From contig NZ_AQWS01000024.1 of NCBI RefSeq assembly GCF_000375405.1, positions 1 to 41,443 on the forward strand: 41,443 nucleotides of DNA, given 5' to 3'. Origin of the DNA: Bacteroides propionicifaciens DSM 19291 = JCM 14649 (GTDB lineage Bacteria; Bacteroidota; Bacteroidia; Bacteroidales; Bacteroidaceae). The notes beneath the pieces are model-generated. The model worked only from the letters and a program-made list of their open reading frames with translations. It did not search any database and was not told where the DNA came from. Position 1 is the stretch's first letter, and each line of letters begins with the position of its first letter. This document shows, piece by piece, positions 17,472 through 26,800 of the stretch. Both the position numbers and the translations under genes were made by a program.

Positions 17472-18689
17472 TTATATTCCTTGTCCTTTCTTTTGCTTGG
17501 GTTCGGCGGGCTTAATATGCGGTCTAACCGCCTGCCGGACTTCTTGATATTTTTGTTTAAACCAGTCGATTATATTTTGTCCGTTAATAGATAGTTTCAG
17601 TCTGTCAGAATCCTTGCTCTCCTTAAATAGCTGTAATTTGGCATCCTGTACGCTGAATGATTGGTTGTGTTCAGGTGAATGGAGTTTGTCCGTGACCGAT
17701 ACCGCTTCACCCTTAAATAGCTGCTTAATGACGTCTATTGTTAATCCAATACCCTTGCATAGCTGCGCTATCCGCAAACGTTCGCTTAAATGCGGAAATA
17801 CGCTAAACAGCAGGTTTATATCTTCCTGTGCCTCGTATGGCTCATACTCCCGTTTGAGTTGGTTCAGGCGGGATTCCATTTCTGCGATTTCTTTTTCCTT
17901 ATTCTGGGCGTAATCGTGCATATCGAGGAACTTCTCCCGCGCTTCATCCTTACGGTCGTACATATCCCCTACTTTCTCGTAAACTTCCTGCTTTTCTTCT
18001 TCGAGATAACCGATGCTCTCTTTCAAGTCTTCATTTTGGGCGAATAACTCCCTGTAATATTGAGGCGTGGAGATATGTCTTGCATTCGAGCCTTTGATAC
18101 CTCGCTTCAAGTCATATTTCTGCATTTTCTCGGCATATGTGTCCTGAAACCGTTCCAGATTATCGCGTGTCATCACATGATCGGCGCAGAGTCGGACAGT
18201 ATCTTTGGGCTTTTTCTGGCATTTCTTCTTACCGTTGTTCTTCTCGGCTTCCGCTTTTCTTCTTTCACCGGTTACGATAGGAACTACCGTTGCGTGAATA
18301 TGGGGTGTCTTTTCATCCATGTGCAGGACGGCGGAAACGAGATTATCCCTGCCGAAGGCATCCTGCAACCATTTAATATTGTCGTTGCACCACTCATCGA
18401 GCTTGCCCTCTGACTGTATGCGCCGCATATCTTCGGGTGTGCCGGAGAGCATAACCTGTAACGCTCGGACTTGGTTATGGCTTATCTTGCGCTTTATCCC
18501 TGCGTTCTCGATACGGTGTTGTATAGCTTGCGTGCGGTTCTCTACTCCGTCCGGAAAATCGACAAACTCCCGGTTAAGATGTGTGCGTTCAGGATCGGCG
18601 TTGGCAGGATTAACCGTCCGCTCAATGTGAGCGGTCGTTCCGCTGTCGTTCCCTTTCGGCTTCTGTATATGTAAGACTGCAAAGCCCAT
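17472..18689 (-). CDS. MobV-family relaxase (plasmid recombination/mobilization protein)
   Basis: The product is 405 aa of the Mob_Pre/MobV family. Motif III is HMDEKTPHIH (H123, D125, E126, H130, H132), the metal-binding and catalytic signature. The N-terminal motif region has HIERTVNPANADPERTHLN. The C-terminal part (about 205-290) is a coiled coil. Such relaxases nick oriT and lead DNA into a recipient using a helper element's mating apparatus; no conjugation genes are present here. The gene is visibly richer in G+C than the flanking chromosome, a sign of transfer. An oriT-like region lies just upstream, between it and the integrase. Confidence 0.93.
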   Translation of the reverse strand: MGFAVLHIQKPKGNDSGTTAHIERTVNPANADPERTHLNREFVDFPDGVENRTQAIQHRIENAGIKRKISHNQVRALQVMLSGTPEDMRRIQSEGKLDEWCNDNIKWLQDAFGRDNLVSAVLHMDEKTPHIHATVVPIVTGERRKAEAEKNNGKKKCQKKPKDTVRLCADHVMTRDNLERFQDTYAEKMQKYDLKRGIKGSNARHISTPQYYRELFAQNEDLKESIGYLEEEKQEVYEKVGDMYDRKDEAREKFLDMHDYAQNKEKEIAEMESRLNQLKREYEPYEAQEDINLLFSVFPHLSERLRIAQLCKGIGLTIDVIKQLFKGEAVSVTDKLHSPEHNQSFSVQDAKLQLFKESKDSDRLKLSINGQNIIDWFKQKYQEVRQAVRPHIKPAEPKQKKGQGI

Positions 18690-18743
18690 ATTAAGGTAAA
18701 TTTTAAGTTTGATAATTTGCCGTAATTACCGCCTTGTGCGGTT

Positions 18744-18869
18744 GCGGTCTCTGACCGCTTCGGGGTGTCCAGAGGGGTTTACCCTTTGGCTTATTGGGGC
18801 ATTTTTAGCAGGAGTGAAACGGATGCGTTAAGAAAATGCCCTAATAAGCTATGGCTTTTTGAAAAAGCC
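18744..18869. other. Candidate origin of transfer (oriT)
   Basis: The gap upstream of the relaxase carries clustered inverted repeats: GCGGTC/GACCGC (18744-18758); a 17-bp pair with one mismatch, GCTTATTGGGGCATTTT (18789-18805) with AAAATGCCCTAATAAGC (18833-18849); and GGCTTTTT/AAAAAGCC (18853-18869). The segment GGGTTTACCC lies just ahead of the long repeat. A cluster of repeats next to mobV is the usual oriT position. The nic site is not identified. Confidence 0.5.
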
Positions 18870-18926
18870 CATTGTGGTCGCTGCGGTTAAACTCTGATAG
18901 CAGCATTGGTACTTCCTTTGGTGACC

Positions 18927-18955
18927 GCACCTGCTACACTAAATATAGCGGGTGC
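18927..18955. terminator. GC-rich hairpin after the integrase gene
   Basis: GCACCTGCTA (18927-18936) pairs with TAGCGGGTGC (18946-18955) with one mismatch around a 9-nt AT-rich loop. It lies 16 bp beyond the integrase stop. There is no T-run, so it could equally be a recombinase or relaxase accessory site. Confidence 0.35.
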
Positions 18956-18970
18956 AGTGTGTCGACAGGT

Positions 18971-20203
18971 TTAGATAGCTTCACAGATATTCTTCTCCAT
19001 GCCCTCCAACTTTTGAGAAAGGGTTTCCATATCCCGGCTTATCTTCTGATTGGTTATCCGGGCGTATATCTGCGTGGTCTTAATATTCGTGTGTCCAAGA
19101 ATACGGCTCACGGTTTCAATGGGTACTCCGTGCGATAACAGGATAGTCGTTGCCGCGGAATGTCTTGCAACGTGATAGGTCAGGCGAGTCTTGATGCCGC
19201 ACTGTTTGCCTATCTTTTTCAGCTTCTCGTTACAACTGCTGTTGCTCGGAACAGGAAATACACGGTTATCCCCGGTTAAACCTTTGTATTTCTCTATTAT
19301 CCGCTTGGGAACGTCCAACAGACGGATATTGGAATCGGTGTTGGTCTTGCGCCTGCGGGTGATGATCCACAGGTTACCGTCGAAAAACGTTTGCAGGTTG
19401 TCGGTGGTAAGTTTTTTCACATCCGCATACGACAATCCGGTGAAAACAGAAAAAACGAAGAGGTCGCGCACCAGTTCGTATGTTTGGTTTTTCATCGGAG
19501 CCTCTATAAGCGTTTGTATTTCTTCTTCTGTAAGATAACCCCTATCTACACTTTCGGAGCTATTGATATAGCCCGCAAAGGGGTTGAACGGCAATAAGCC
19601 TGTATTCCGGGCAATAGAGATTATATGCTTCAATACAATCATATATCCCCACACGGTATTGGTACGGCATTTCTTCTCCTCCCGCAGGTAGTATTCGAAA
19701 TCGTTGATAAAGGTAAGGTTGAGCTCCTTTAGCGGTATATCCTCCCTGTGGTAGGTAAAGGGGAGAAACTCCCGTATATGCTTGCATACGGTGCGGTATC
19801 GGGCGAAAGTACCCTGCGCCCGGCTATAACCTACTTTCTTCTCGAACTCGGCGTTGTGCTGCTCAAATAACTTCAATAACGTTTCCTGCTTGATGCCGAT
19901 ACCGAGATAGGCGTTTTTTAGCTTTTCGGCGGTAACGTATCCGTCCGTCTGCATCAGCTCCTGATAACGGCGGTTTACGTCCACACGGATTCTGTCGATA
20001 GCGTGATTGATTTTGTGCGCTTCGGCACTCTTTCCCGATGCCCGGTTGTTCTTCACATCCCATAAGTGGAGAGGAACGTCCATTTTGCAGCTGAACTGTT
20101 TAACTTCGCCGTCCACTGTGATTCGGCACATCAAAGGCAGGTTTCCGTTTGGTTTCTCGCTGCCTTTCTTTACGTAAAATAATACTTTGAATGTTGACCT
20201 CAT
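18971..20203 (-). CDS. Tyrosine recombinase/integrase (IntDOT-like, Bacteroidota type)
   Basis: The product is 410 aa: an arm-binding N-terminal domain (about 1-95), a SAM-like core-binding domain (about 105-205) and a catalytic domain (about 220-400). Visible active-site residues are K286, H344 and R347 (TYHVARHS), H371 (LGHTNIKTT) and nucleophile Y380. The first catalytic arginine is replaced by Ser258 (FTGLSYAD), as is known for IntDOT of CTnDOT. It would integrate and excise the element carrying mobV. Base composition is GC-richer than the chromosome. No excisionase is visible nearby. Confidence 0.93.
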   Translation of the reverse strand: MRSTFKVLFYVKKGSEKPNGNLPLMCRITVDGEVKQFSCKMDVPLHLWDVKNNRASGKSAEAHKINHAIDRIRVDVNRRYQELMQTDGYVTAEKLKNAYLGIGIKQETLLKLFEQHNAEFEKKVGYSRAQGTFARYRTVCKHIREFLPFTYHREDIPLKELNLTFINDFEYYLREEKKCRTNTVWGYMIVLKHIISIARNTGLLPFNPFAGYINSSESVDRGYLTEEEIQTLIEAPMKNQTYELVRDLFVFSVFTGLSYADVKKLTTDNLQTFFDGNLWIITRRRKTNTDSNIRLLDVPKRIIEKYKGLTGDNRVFPVPSNSSCNEKLKKIGKQCGIKTRLTYHVARHSAATTILLSHGVPIETVSRILGHTNIKTTQIYARITNQKISRDMETLSQKLEGMEKNICEAI

Positions 20204-20248
20204 AACTCAATGCTTTTACTGGTTACAAAATTAGTTATCATTGAGTTA
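20203..20248 (-). promoter_or_regulatory. Inverted repeat flanking a -7 box at the integrase start
   Basis: TAACTCAATG (20203-20212) and CATTGAGTTA (20239-20248) form a perfect 10-bp inverted repeat. Between them lies TAATTTTG on the minus strand (20233-20226), a consensus -7 box. One arm abuts the integrase start codon. The arrangement suggests an operator or an integrase arm site controlling int expression. Confidence 0.5.
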
Positions 20249-20395
20249 TCTGACGGTATGAAAAATCACGCAAATCACTGAATAAAACCGATTAGCAAGA
20301 AATATTCGTTTATTACCAAGTAACGAGATGGTAACGGAACTACTGCTGTGTTCTGCTTAATTCTGTTTTTTCGCTTGTTGCAATACAATGCAAAA

Positions 20396-20438
20396 CAGAG
20401 TGTAACGAACGCTCTGTCAGCTAATTCGCTACACTCTG
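20396..20438. repeat. 14-bp inverted repeat at the probable element/chromosome junction
   Basis: CAGAGTGTAACGAA (20396-20409) faces TTCGCTACACTCTG (20425-20438) with a single mismatch. In minus-strand reading it is followed by TTTT, so it may serve as terminator for the nucleotidyltransferase gene. The motif TCTGCTTA occurs three times around it (20352, 20435, 20452). It could also be part of the integrase att region. I found no convincing matching copy on the left side. Confidence 0.45.
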
Positions 20439-20480
20439 CTTAAAAATGCTTTCTGCTTAGAAGTTTATTTTAGAAAAACT

Positions 20481-21383
20481 CTAGAATAGTTTTTCTGGAT
20501 ATTCACCAGATTTGATAAGTGCGTTAATTTTATCAACCACACCTTGACGGTCGGCAGCATAAGTAACACCAAACCATTTGCTTGTTGTATCCAAAACCTT
20601 CACACGAGCAGTACCTTCAGTGATCAAACGATTTACCACAAGAGGGATAAAGTATTCCGCTTTAGGATTGTCCATATTTTCTCTTAAGAACTCAGCAAAA
20701 GAAGCTTCTGAATGCTCAAAATAATCAGGTGTAAAACCCCACATATTCATAGATACCGGCGTGTGATCATCAATCACAACAGGCTTACCATTTTCGTCGT
20801 TAAAGGTTACCTTACCATTAACACGCTCAATAGCCGTACGCTCAACAACCGAAGTCAAATAACCTTCAGGATTAGTCTGGCACACACCACGCGCAACAGA
20901 ACCACTTTCAGAAAGCGTATTACCAACACGGTAACCAACCATGCAGTAATCGTTTTTCTTACCCGTCATAGTAGAAAGCTCTTTGCCTAGCACCTCAAAA
21001 CTATCTTTACCATAAAAATCGTCGGCATTGATAACTGCGAAAGGCTCATGAATAACATCCTTACCCATAAGTACAGCATGGTTAGTACCCCATGGCTTTG
21101 TTCTACCTTCAGGACAGGTAAAGCCCTGTGGTAAAGCGTTTAAGTCTTGAAAAACCACTTCAACAGGAATATGGTTTGCATATTTCTTAAGAATAATATC
21201 ACGGAAATCTGCTTCAAAATCTTTACGGATAACAAAAACCACCTTACCAAATCCTCCGCGAATAGCATCGAAAATTGAGTAATCCATGATAGTTTCTCCG
21301 TTAGGACCAAGCCCGTCCAACTGTTTAAGTCCACCATATCGGCTTCCCATACCAGCAGCTAGAACAAATAATGTAGGTTTCAT
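20481..21383 (-). CDS. NDP-sugar nucleotidyltransferase family protein
   Basis: This 300-aa protein starts with the nucleotide-binding signature LAAGMGSRYGGLKQ (about residues 8-21) of the NTP_transferase (GT-A-like) family. A metal-binding INADDFYG lies near residue 118. The family makes NDP-sugars from NTP and sugar-1-phosphate; the substrate cannot be read from the sequence. The gene is preceded by a -7-like TATCTTTG (21426-21419) and is not overlapped by neighbours. Base composition returns to that of the chromosome here. Confidence 0.85.
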   Translation of the reverse strand: MKPTLFVLAAGMGSRYGGLKQLDGLGPNGETIMDYSIFDAIRGGFGKVVFVIRKDFEADFRDIILKKYANHIPVEVVFQDLNALPQGFTCPEGRTKPWGTNHAVLMGKDVIHEPFAVINADDFYGKDSFEVLGKELSTMTGKKNDYCMVGYRVGNTLSESGSVARGVCQTNPEGYLTSVVERTAIERVNGKVTFNDENGKPVVIDDHTPVSMNMWGFTPDYFEHSEASFAEFLRENMDNPKAEYFIPLVVNRLITEGTARVKVLDTTSKWFGVTYAADRQGVVDKINALIKSGEYPEKLF

Positions 21384-21478
21384 ATTTATCGTGTTTTTAT
21401 GATTAGTTTTTATTAAGACAAAGATACAAAATATTGTATTATAGAGTCTTTATTTTTTGATTAAATCTTTACTACAAA

Positions 21479-23869
21479 CTAGAAGGGATAACCTATAGCG
21501 AAGTGGTATCCCAGCCCATCTTTAAATTTCTCAATATTGTAATAACCTTTCTTTTTCGTCTTGTAAGGGTCGTGTAGGGCGACACCCCAGTCGAATCTCA
21601 AAACCAGAAACCCAAAATCATAACGCAGGCCAAGCCCTGTACCTAAAGCTATTTGCCTAGGTACATTGGCCAATTTAAATTTACCTTCTCGACGGTTTCG
21701 ACTGCTTGCATCATTGGAATCGACACCTGGGTCATCTCTTAACAACCATACGTTACCTGCATCAAGAAAGGTAGCCCCATGAAGATCACCAGCAATACGG
21801 AAACGGTACTCAATATTAGCTTCTAAACGTATATCACCCGTTTGATCAATGAATGAATATCGGTTACTTTTATCGGGTACATACCCTCCAGGGCCAACAC
21901 TACGCACAGTAAAAGCACGGATACTGTTGGCTCCTCCAATATAGAACTGTTCGCTATAAGGAGCTACTCGCGAGTTTCCATAAGACCAAATCACACCTGC
22001 ACCAAGACGAGTCGCAATAGATTGATTACGATTCAGTATCCATTGATACCTGACCTCGGAGTTAACTTTAAGGAATTGGGCAAAAGGAGAACCGAAAAGT
22101 GCCTTTTCTTTTTTAGAGATGCTTTGCCCAAAGGCAGCATAAGCAAGTGAGGTTAAGTTACCCGAAGAAACAATGGTGTTTTGCCACCACAGACGACTAT
22201 TTCTCTTTTTAAGTGGAGCATTGTCGTAAGTAAACACATATTCCATCGCGGGGATAAACTGATTCTGCAAGCTCACATAAAGAGCTGGGTTGAGTTCGGC
22301 TATAGAGTCGAACGCAGCAGTACTACTTTTAAGCACATTAAAGGTTAGCCTCAACGGAGAAAACGAGTGCCTAACGGTCCTTTTGGGTTGCAGATCATAA
22401 GTAGCCTTTCCTCCAAACGAGAGGATTCGATAATATTTTGCTCGATTAAGCTGATCGGCATAGAGCTGGAAAGTTGTTGACGCAGGGAACGTAAACTCCC
22501 GACGATGCAACTTAGGGAAATAGAGTCGTGGGAAAGTCAAAGAAGTAGATATCCCCAGCTCATAACTATTCATCAGAGAACTCTTATTGGTACCTGTCTG
22601 CCATTCATACGACCCTTTGAGTTGAACATTCCATTTCTCACCTCCACCAAACACGTTTCTTCTACCTAAGGTAAAAACAGCTCCAGGACCTAGTTGATCA
22701 TTACTTTTGGAGGTTACGTTAAGATCCATTTCGGCATCCATGGGCAACTCTAAGGCAGCACGAATATTCAAATCTAGGGAATCACTAGTAAGTTTTGGAC
22801 CTACTGGTACATATTCACTCTCAATATGTTTGAATATACCGACTTCCCCCAGCCTCTCTTGCATACGCATATGACGAGTCTGGCTATAAAGTTTTTTCTT
22901 ACCTCTACGACGGGCAGAGACATCGGAAGAATATTGATCGGCATTGACCCAACGATAAAGCATATTCGGACGTACGGGGAGTTTATTATAATAATAGATA
23001 TCCAAGTCTCTATAAAGCAACGTATCGTTAGGTTCTTCTCCATTTTTACCTAAGATGGCTACAGAAGTCTTAGCTACATAATACTTACGCTGTGCCTCAG
23101 GAGGTAAGCCTGGTAGCGGACGCATCCGTAAACTAACTTCCCCCTCAACGAGTGTCGTGTCTGCTTGAAAGGTCAATAAATCGGGGCGAAAATAGTAATA
23201 ACCAAGGTTTCTGAGTATCGTATTAACACGTGTGCGTTCAGCATCAAGGTCAAGAACATTAAACTGATCTCCAGGTTTTACTTTAGACCAGCGCGAAGCA
23301 TAGTTAACAATGTTCTGAATAGAGGGCTCAAACTTATAGTAGGTCAGGGTATCCACCATATAAGGATGCCCCATGTTTACAGTATAATGAATTTTAGCTT
23401 TGCGGTCGTTCTTTTTATTGGGAACTATATCATAAGTTACCAAGCCATTAAAGTAGCCAAAGTCATGTAGAATATTAGTTCCAATCTTAACCCGAATATC
23501 TGGGTTAACGGTTGAGATAAATACAGGCTTAGCGGCGAAAGCATTAAAGATCCACTTGCCAAAACCTTTTTCATAACGTACAAAACTATTATACACCCAC
23601 AAACCGAAAGGAAAGGGGATTCTATGACTAGAGCTACCAAACAAACTATTATTGGGTGCTTTAGATAAAGCAGCCTCAAGTTCGTCTAGAGCTGTATTGT
23701 CTGTTTTATTAGCAGGCTTTTTGTCATAATCTGTTTTAGTAGTCCCGGTATATAAGACCTCACCTTTTGGCAGGTTCTTAGTGGTGGAGCAAGAAGACAA
23801 AACAATCAAGCTCACTAAGAATAGTCCTAAGACCTGCTGCAATATTTTTATTGTATTGTGTTTTTTCAT
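21479..23869 (-). CDS. tamL: TamL: lipoprotein outer-membrane TamA/BamA-family protein
   Basis: The product is 796 aa. A signal peptide with lipobox LSSC (Cys27) marks the Bacteroidota TamL variant of TamA. POTRA-like segments lie in about residues 110-330. A C-terminal Omp85 barrel includes the AFTVRSVGPGGY segment near the conserved VRGF/Y motif, FRFDWGVAL-type strands, and a final Phe (IGYPF), as in BamA-like proteins. It probably works with TamB in envelope assembly or lipid transport. Its ATG overlaps the tamB stop (ATGA), so the two are translationally coupled. Confidence 0.9.
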   Translation of the reverse strand: MKKHNTIKILQQVLGLFLVSLIVLSSCSTTKNLPKGEVLYTGTTKTDYDKKPANKTDNTALDELEAALSKAPNNSLFGSSSHRIPFPFGLWVYNSFVRYEKGFGKWIFNAFAAKPVFISTVNPDIRVKIGTNILHDFGYFNGLVTYDIVPNKKNDRKAKIHYTVNMGHPYMVDTLTYYKFEPSIQNIVNYASRWSKVKPGDQFNVLDLDAERTRVNTILRNLGYYYFRPDLLTFQADTTLVEGEVSLRMRPLPGLPPEAQRKYYVAKTSVAILGKNGEEPNDTLLYRDLDIYYYNKLPVRPNMLYRWVNADQYSSDVSARRRGKKKLYSQTRHMRMQERLGEVGIFKHIESEYVPVGPKLTSDSLDLNIRAALELPMDAEMDLNVTSKSNDQLGPGAVFTLGRRNVFGGGEKWNVQLKGSYEWQTGTNKSSLMNSYELGISTSLTFPRLYFPKLHRREFTFPASTTFQLYADQLNRAKYYRILSFGGKATYDLQPKRTVRHSFSPLRLTFNVLKSSTAAFDSIAELNPALYVSLQNQFIPAMEYVFTYDNAPLKKRNSRLWWQNTIVSSGNLTSLAYAAFGQSISKKEKALFGSPFAQFLKVNSEVRYQWILNRNQSIATRLGAGVIWSYGNSRVAPYSEQFYIGGANSIRAFTVRSVGPGGYVPDKSNRYSFIDQTGDIRLEANIEYRFRIAGDLHGATFLDAGNVWLLRDDPGVDSNDASSRNRREGKFKLANVPRQIALGTGLGLRYDFGFLVLRFDWGVALHDPYKTKKKGYYNIEKFKDGLGYHFAIGYPF

Positions 23870-26800
23870 TTCTCTTGTTTTTTCTTCTTTTTAAAGATAA
23901 ACAGCTCACCCAAACGATTTAGCTTCTTACGTAGGATAAGACCTACACCAGTTTCGGTAATCTCTCCCTCCAACACACTTTCGTAGTTTTTGTTATGGAA
24001 GATTCTTACAAAGCGAGTGCCCGAAGCATCAAGCCTATATTCTAGCGAAACGTTGTCGATAAAGGAGTCGAAATCATTTTCGGCTTGTACTCCAGTCTTG
24101 ATTCGTCCACCTAAACTAATTTGGAATCGGTTATTCAAAAATCGCTGTGAATACCTGAAGCTATAATCGGTACGTTTTCCACCTGCTTCAGACATATCAT
24201 ACTCTTCAACACCTACCGACAAGCTTGCATTTTTAAGTGATGAACCAGCAATAGCGTTAATTTGACTTTGCAACACACTATTCAGAGCTGCTCCCATATC
24301 AAGACCACCCTTTCCTCCACTACCAGAGCTTGCCAAATAAACACCAGTAGCAAGCAATGCTATAGCCTGTTTACTACGCTCTTCTTGACCCATAGAAGCC
24401 AACTGATTCTGAACCGTAGAGTTATCTGGTGCATTGACATCAAATACGAGTTGAAGATTATCCAACCTGTTTTTAGCCCCAATAATGACATCAAAGTTAA
24501 CCATATGAGAAGACCCATCAGCCTCGGAAACGGAGGCTCGCACCCTATCGGAAGCAAGCAAATTGAGCTTAGGATTGTCAACCTTACCCGTCCATTCGAT
24601 ATAACTATCGTTGGATATTTGGAACTCTTTAGACGGGATTACAGGCAATGAATACTTTATAATACCCCCACTTAAGGCATAACGACCATTTAGGAAGAAC
24701 TCACCCTGAGGCGTGTATTGCATCGATAGATCTCCACCTCCTTGCAAGGCTATTCTACTACTCCTATCAGCACTTAAATCGACTTTAAACTGAACCGATG
24801 GATCAATGTGAATAGCCATCACCATATCAATTCCACCAAGTTCTCGAGGTATCGTATCGGTATGCACCTCAGTGGTATCCCTAAATGATGTAAACTGAAC
24901 CAAATCACCCAGCCTATCTTGAACAGTAAGAGGAGATTCCGTAAGAACATAGGTTAAATCGGTATTATCCAACACCGACATGTTTCCTCGCATTTTCAAA
25001 GCATCGAGTGTTCCTCTAACGGTCGCATTAACCCCGACAAAAAGCTTTCCGTAGAGAATACTCTCCTTAGTACGCTTAGCATTAATTAGTGTATAGTTGC
25101 TTGCCGTAAGTTTTAAGTCTATAACTGGTTCGGATAGATTAGTAATATCGACTGTTCCATTAATCTTGAATGGGTTTTGATCGGTACTATAAATTGCAAA
25201 ATCATTGAAAACAATCTTACTATCTTTGACTACCACTGGTCTACTGTCAAGGGTAAATTTAGCCCCAGCTTGTTTTGAGAAGATCGTTACACTATCCAAA
25301 ATAAGCTCTCCGTTGATCTTAGGTGCATCGGCAGACCCCGTAATATGCAAGTGCCCATCAATATCACCATCTAAAGCAAGTTCTCCTTCGGGAAAGAGAA
25401 CATTGGCCACCTTCAAGGGGAAATGTTCAAACACTGCATTGACATCAACCACATCTTGTTCTCCTGCCCTGTTGATAACACCATCAACCATCAGGACTTC
25501 ATCGTGATTATGTGTAAGGTACATATTGATAAGATCCGAGTTTTTGCCATCGGGTAACCATGTGGCTCCAAGACTTAAATCTCCAATAAGCTTTTTCTCG
25601 TATTGCAGGCTATCTATAAAAAGCTCAGTAGAAACTTGCAATGTGGAGTCGGTTTGCACATAATGTGTTTCGGCAGAGAATACCCCATCGAGTTGTGGCA
25701 AGAATGGGAATAAGCGAGTGATGTCATTGAGCTGAATCTCCCGAATATCAATATTCATATTTTGTAGAGAGGTTGTATCTTTGAGGTTGGAGGTCATCTT
25801 AAAACCAATCTGACGAGTTTCTTCCATATCAATGTCGGCAAAAACCCGAAAGTCATCGCGTAAGACTAACCAGTTCTTCTTGTCCTTAAACTTAAACTTC
25901 CTAAATGCTATAATGGGTTCATCAGGAGTTAGGGTAACATAAGTACCTTTGCCCACAGGCATTATATTAACGCCGAACAAAAGTCCCTTCATATTATTAC
26001 CTGTTTCAAAATCAAGATCAATACTAGCACTACTCTTACTTAAGAATCCACGAACAAAACTACGGAAGGCTGTCTCTTGATTTTTCTTACCCTTCACCAC
26101 CCCAGTTTCTACACGAATACCTGTGGTATCTTGATCTAGGGTAAAGATAATCGAGTCTAGTTTCAATGAGTCCACTTTAAAGCCACCCACTCCCATCCAA
26201 CCGTGCATACCCCTTAAAGGATTGACTTCGAATTTGGCAGTTGAGTTGGTGTAGTTTATCTTATTTTGAGATAGAAGAGACGAGATTACATTTTTTTGTC
26301 CAACCTCCCAAGCCAAATGAGCTTCGGGCAAATGCTTTTGAAGGTCGTTATAATCAATATCTTTTTTCTTAAGCTGAGCCATAAAGGTTTTCATCAGCAA
26401 AGTGGACTGATCCAAAAGCTCATTAAACGACTGGTGAGCATCAAAATGGAATGCAAAGTCACCAGAATTTATAGTCAAACATACAGAGTCATTATCGGTT
26501 ATCAGATCAGCTGTTATATTTACAGGGTCCTTAATTCGTTGCTTAGAAAGGCCCAATTTATAGAGGTCTATATCTTCAATACTAACTTGATAATTCAAAT
26601 TCAGCATAGGTGCAGTCAAGATATAGTAGCCATCTATAGTTCCTTTTACAATAGGATTATCACTACTTATTTTAGTTTGCAGTTTGCCAGAGTTCAAAAG
26701 GGCACTTAAGTTAAATTTCCTAAAAGCCAAATGATCATATCTCAATTCATTTAGGTGTAGATCAAATTCTCCTTGGGACTTATTCGACATAAAATCTATA

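Noticed and set aside
20040-20480. att site in a tRNA gene for the integrase.
   Set aside because: No tRNA-like sequence occurs near either presumed end; the only tRNA in the window is 17 kb away.
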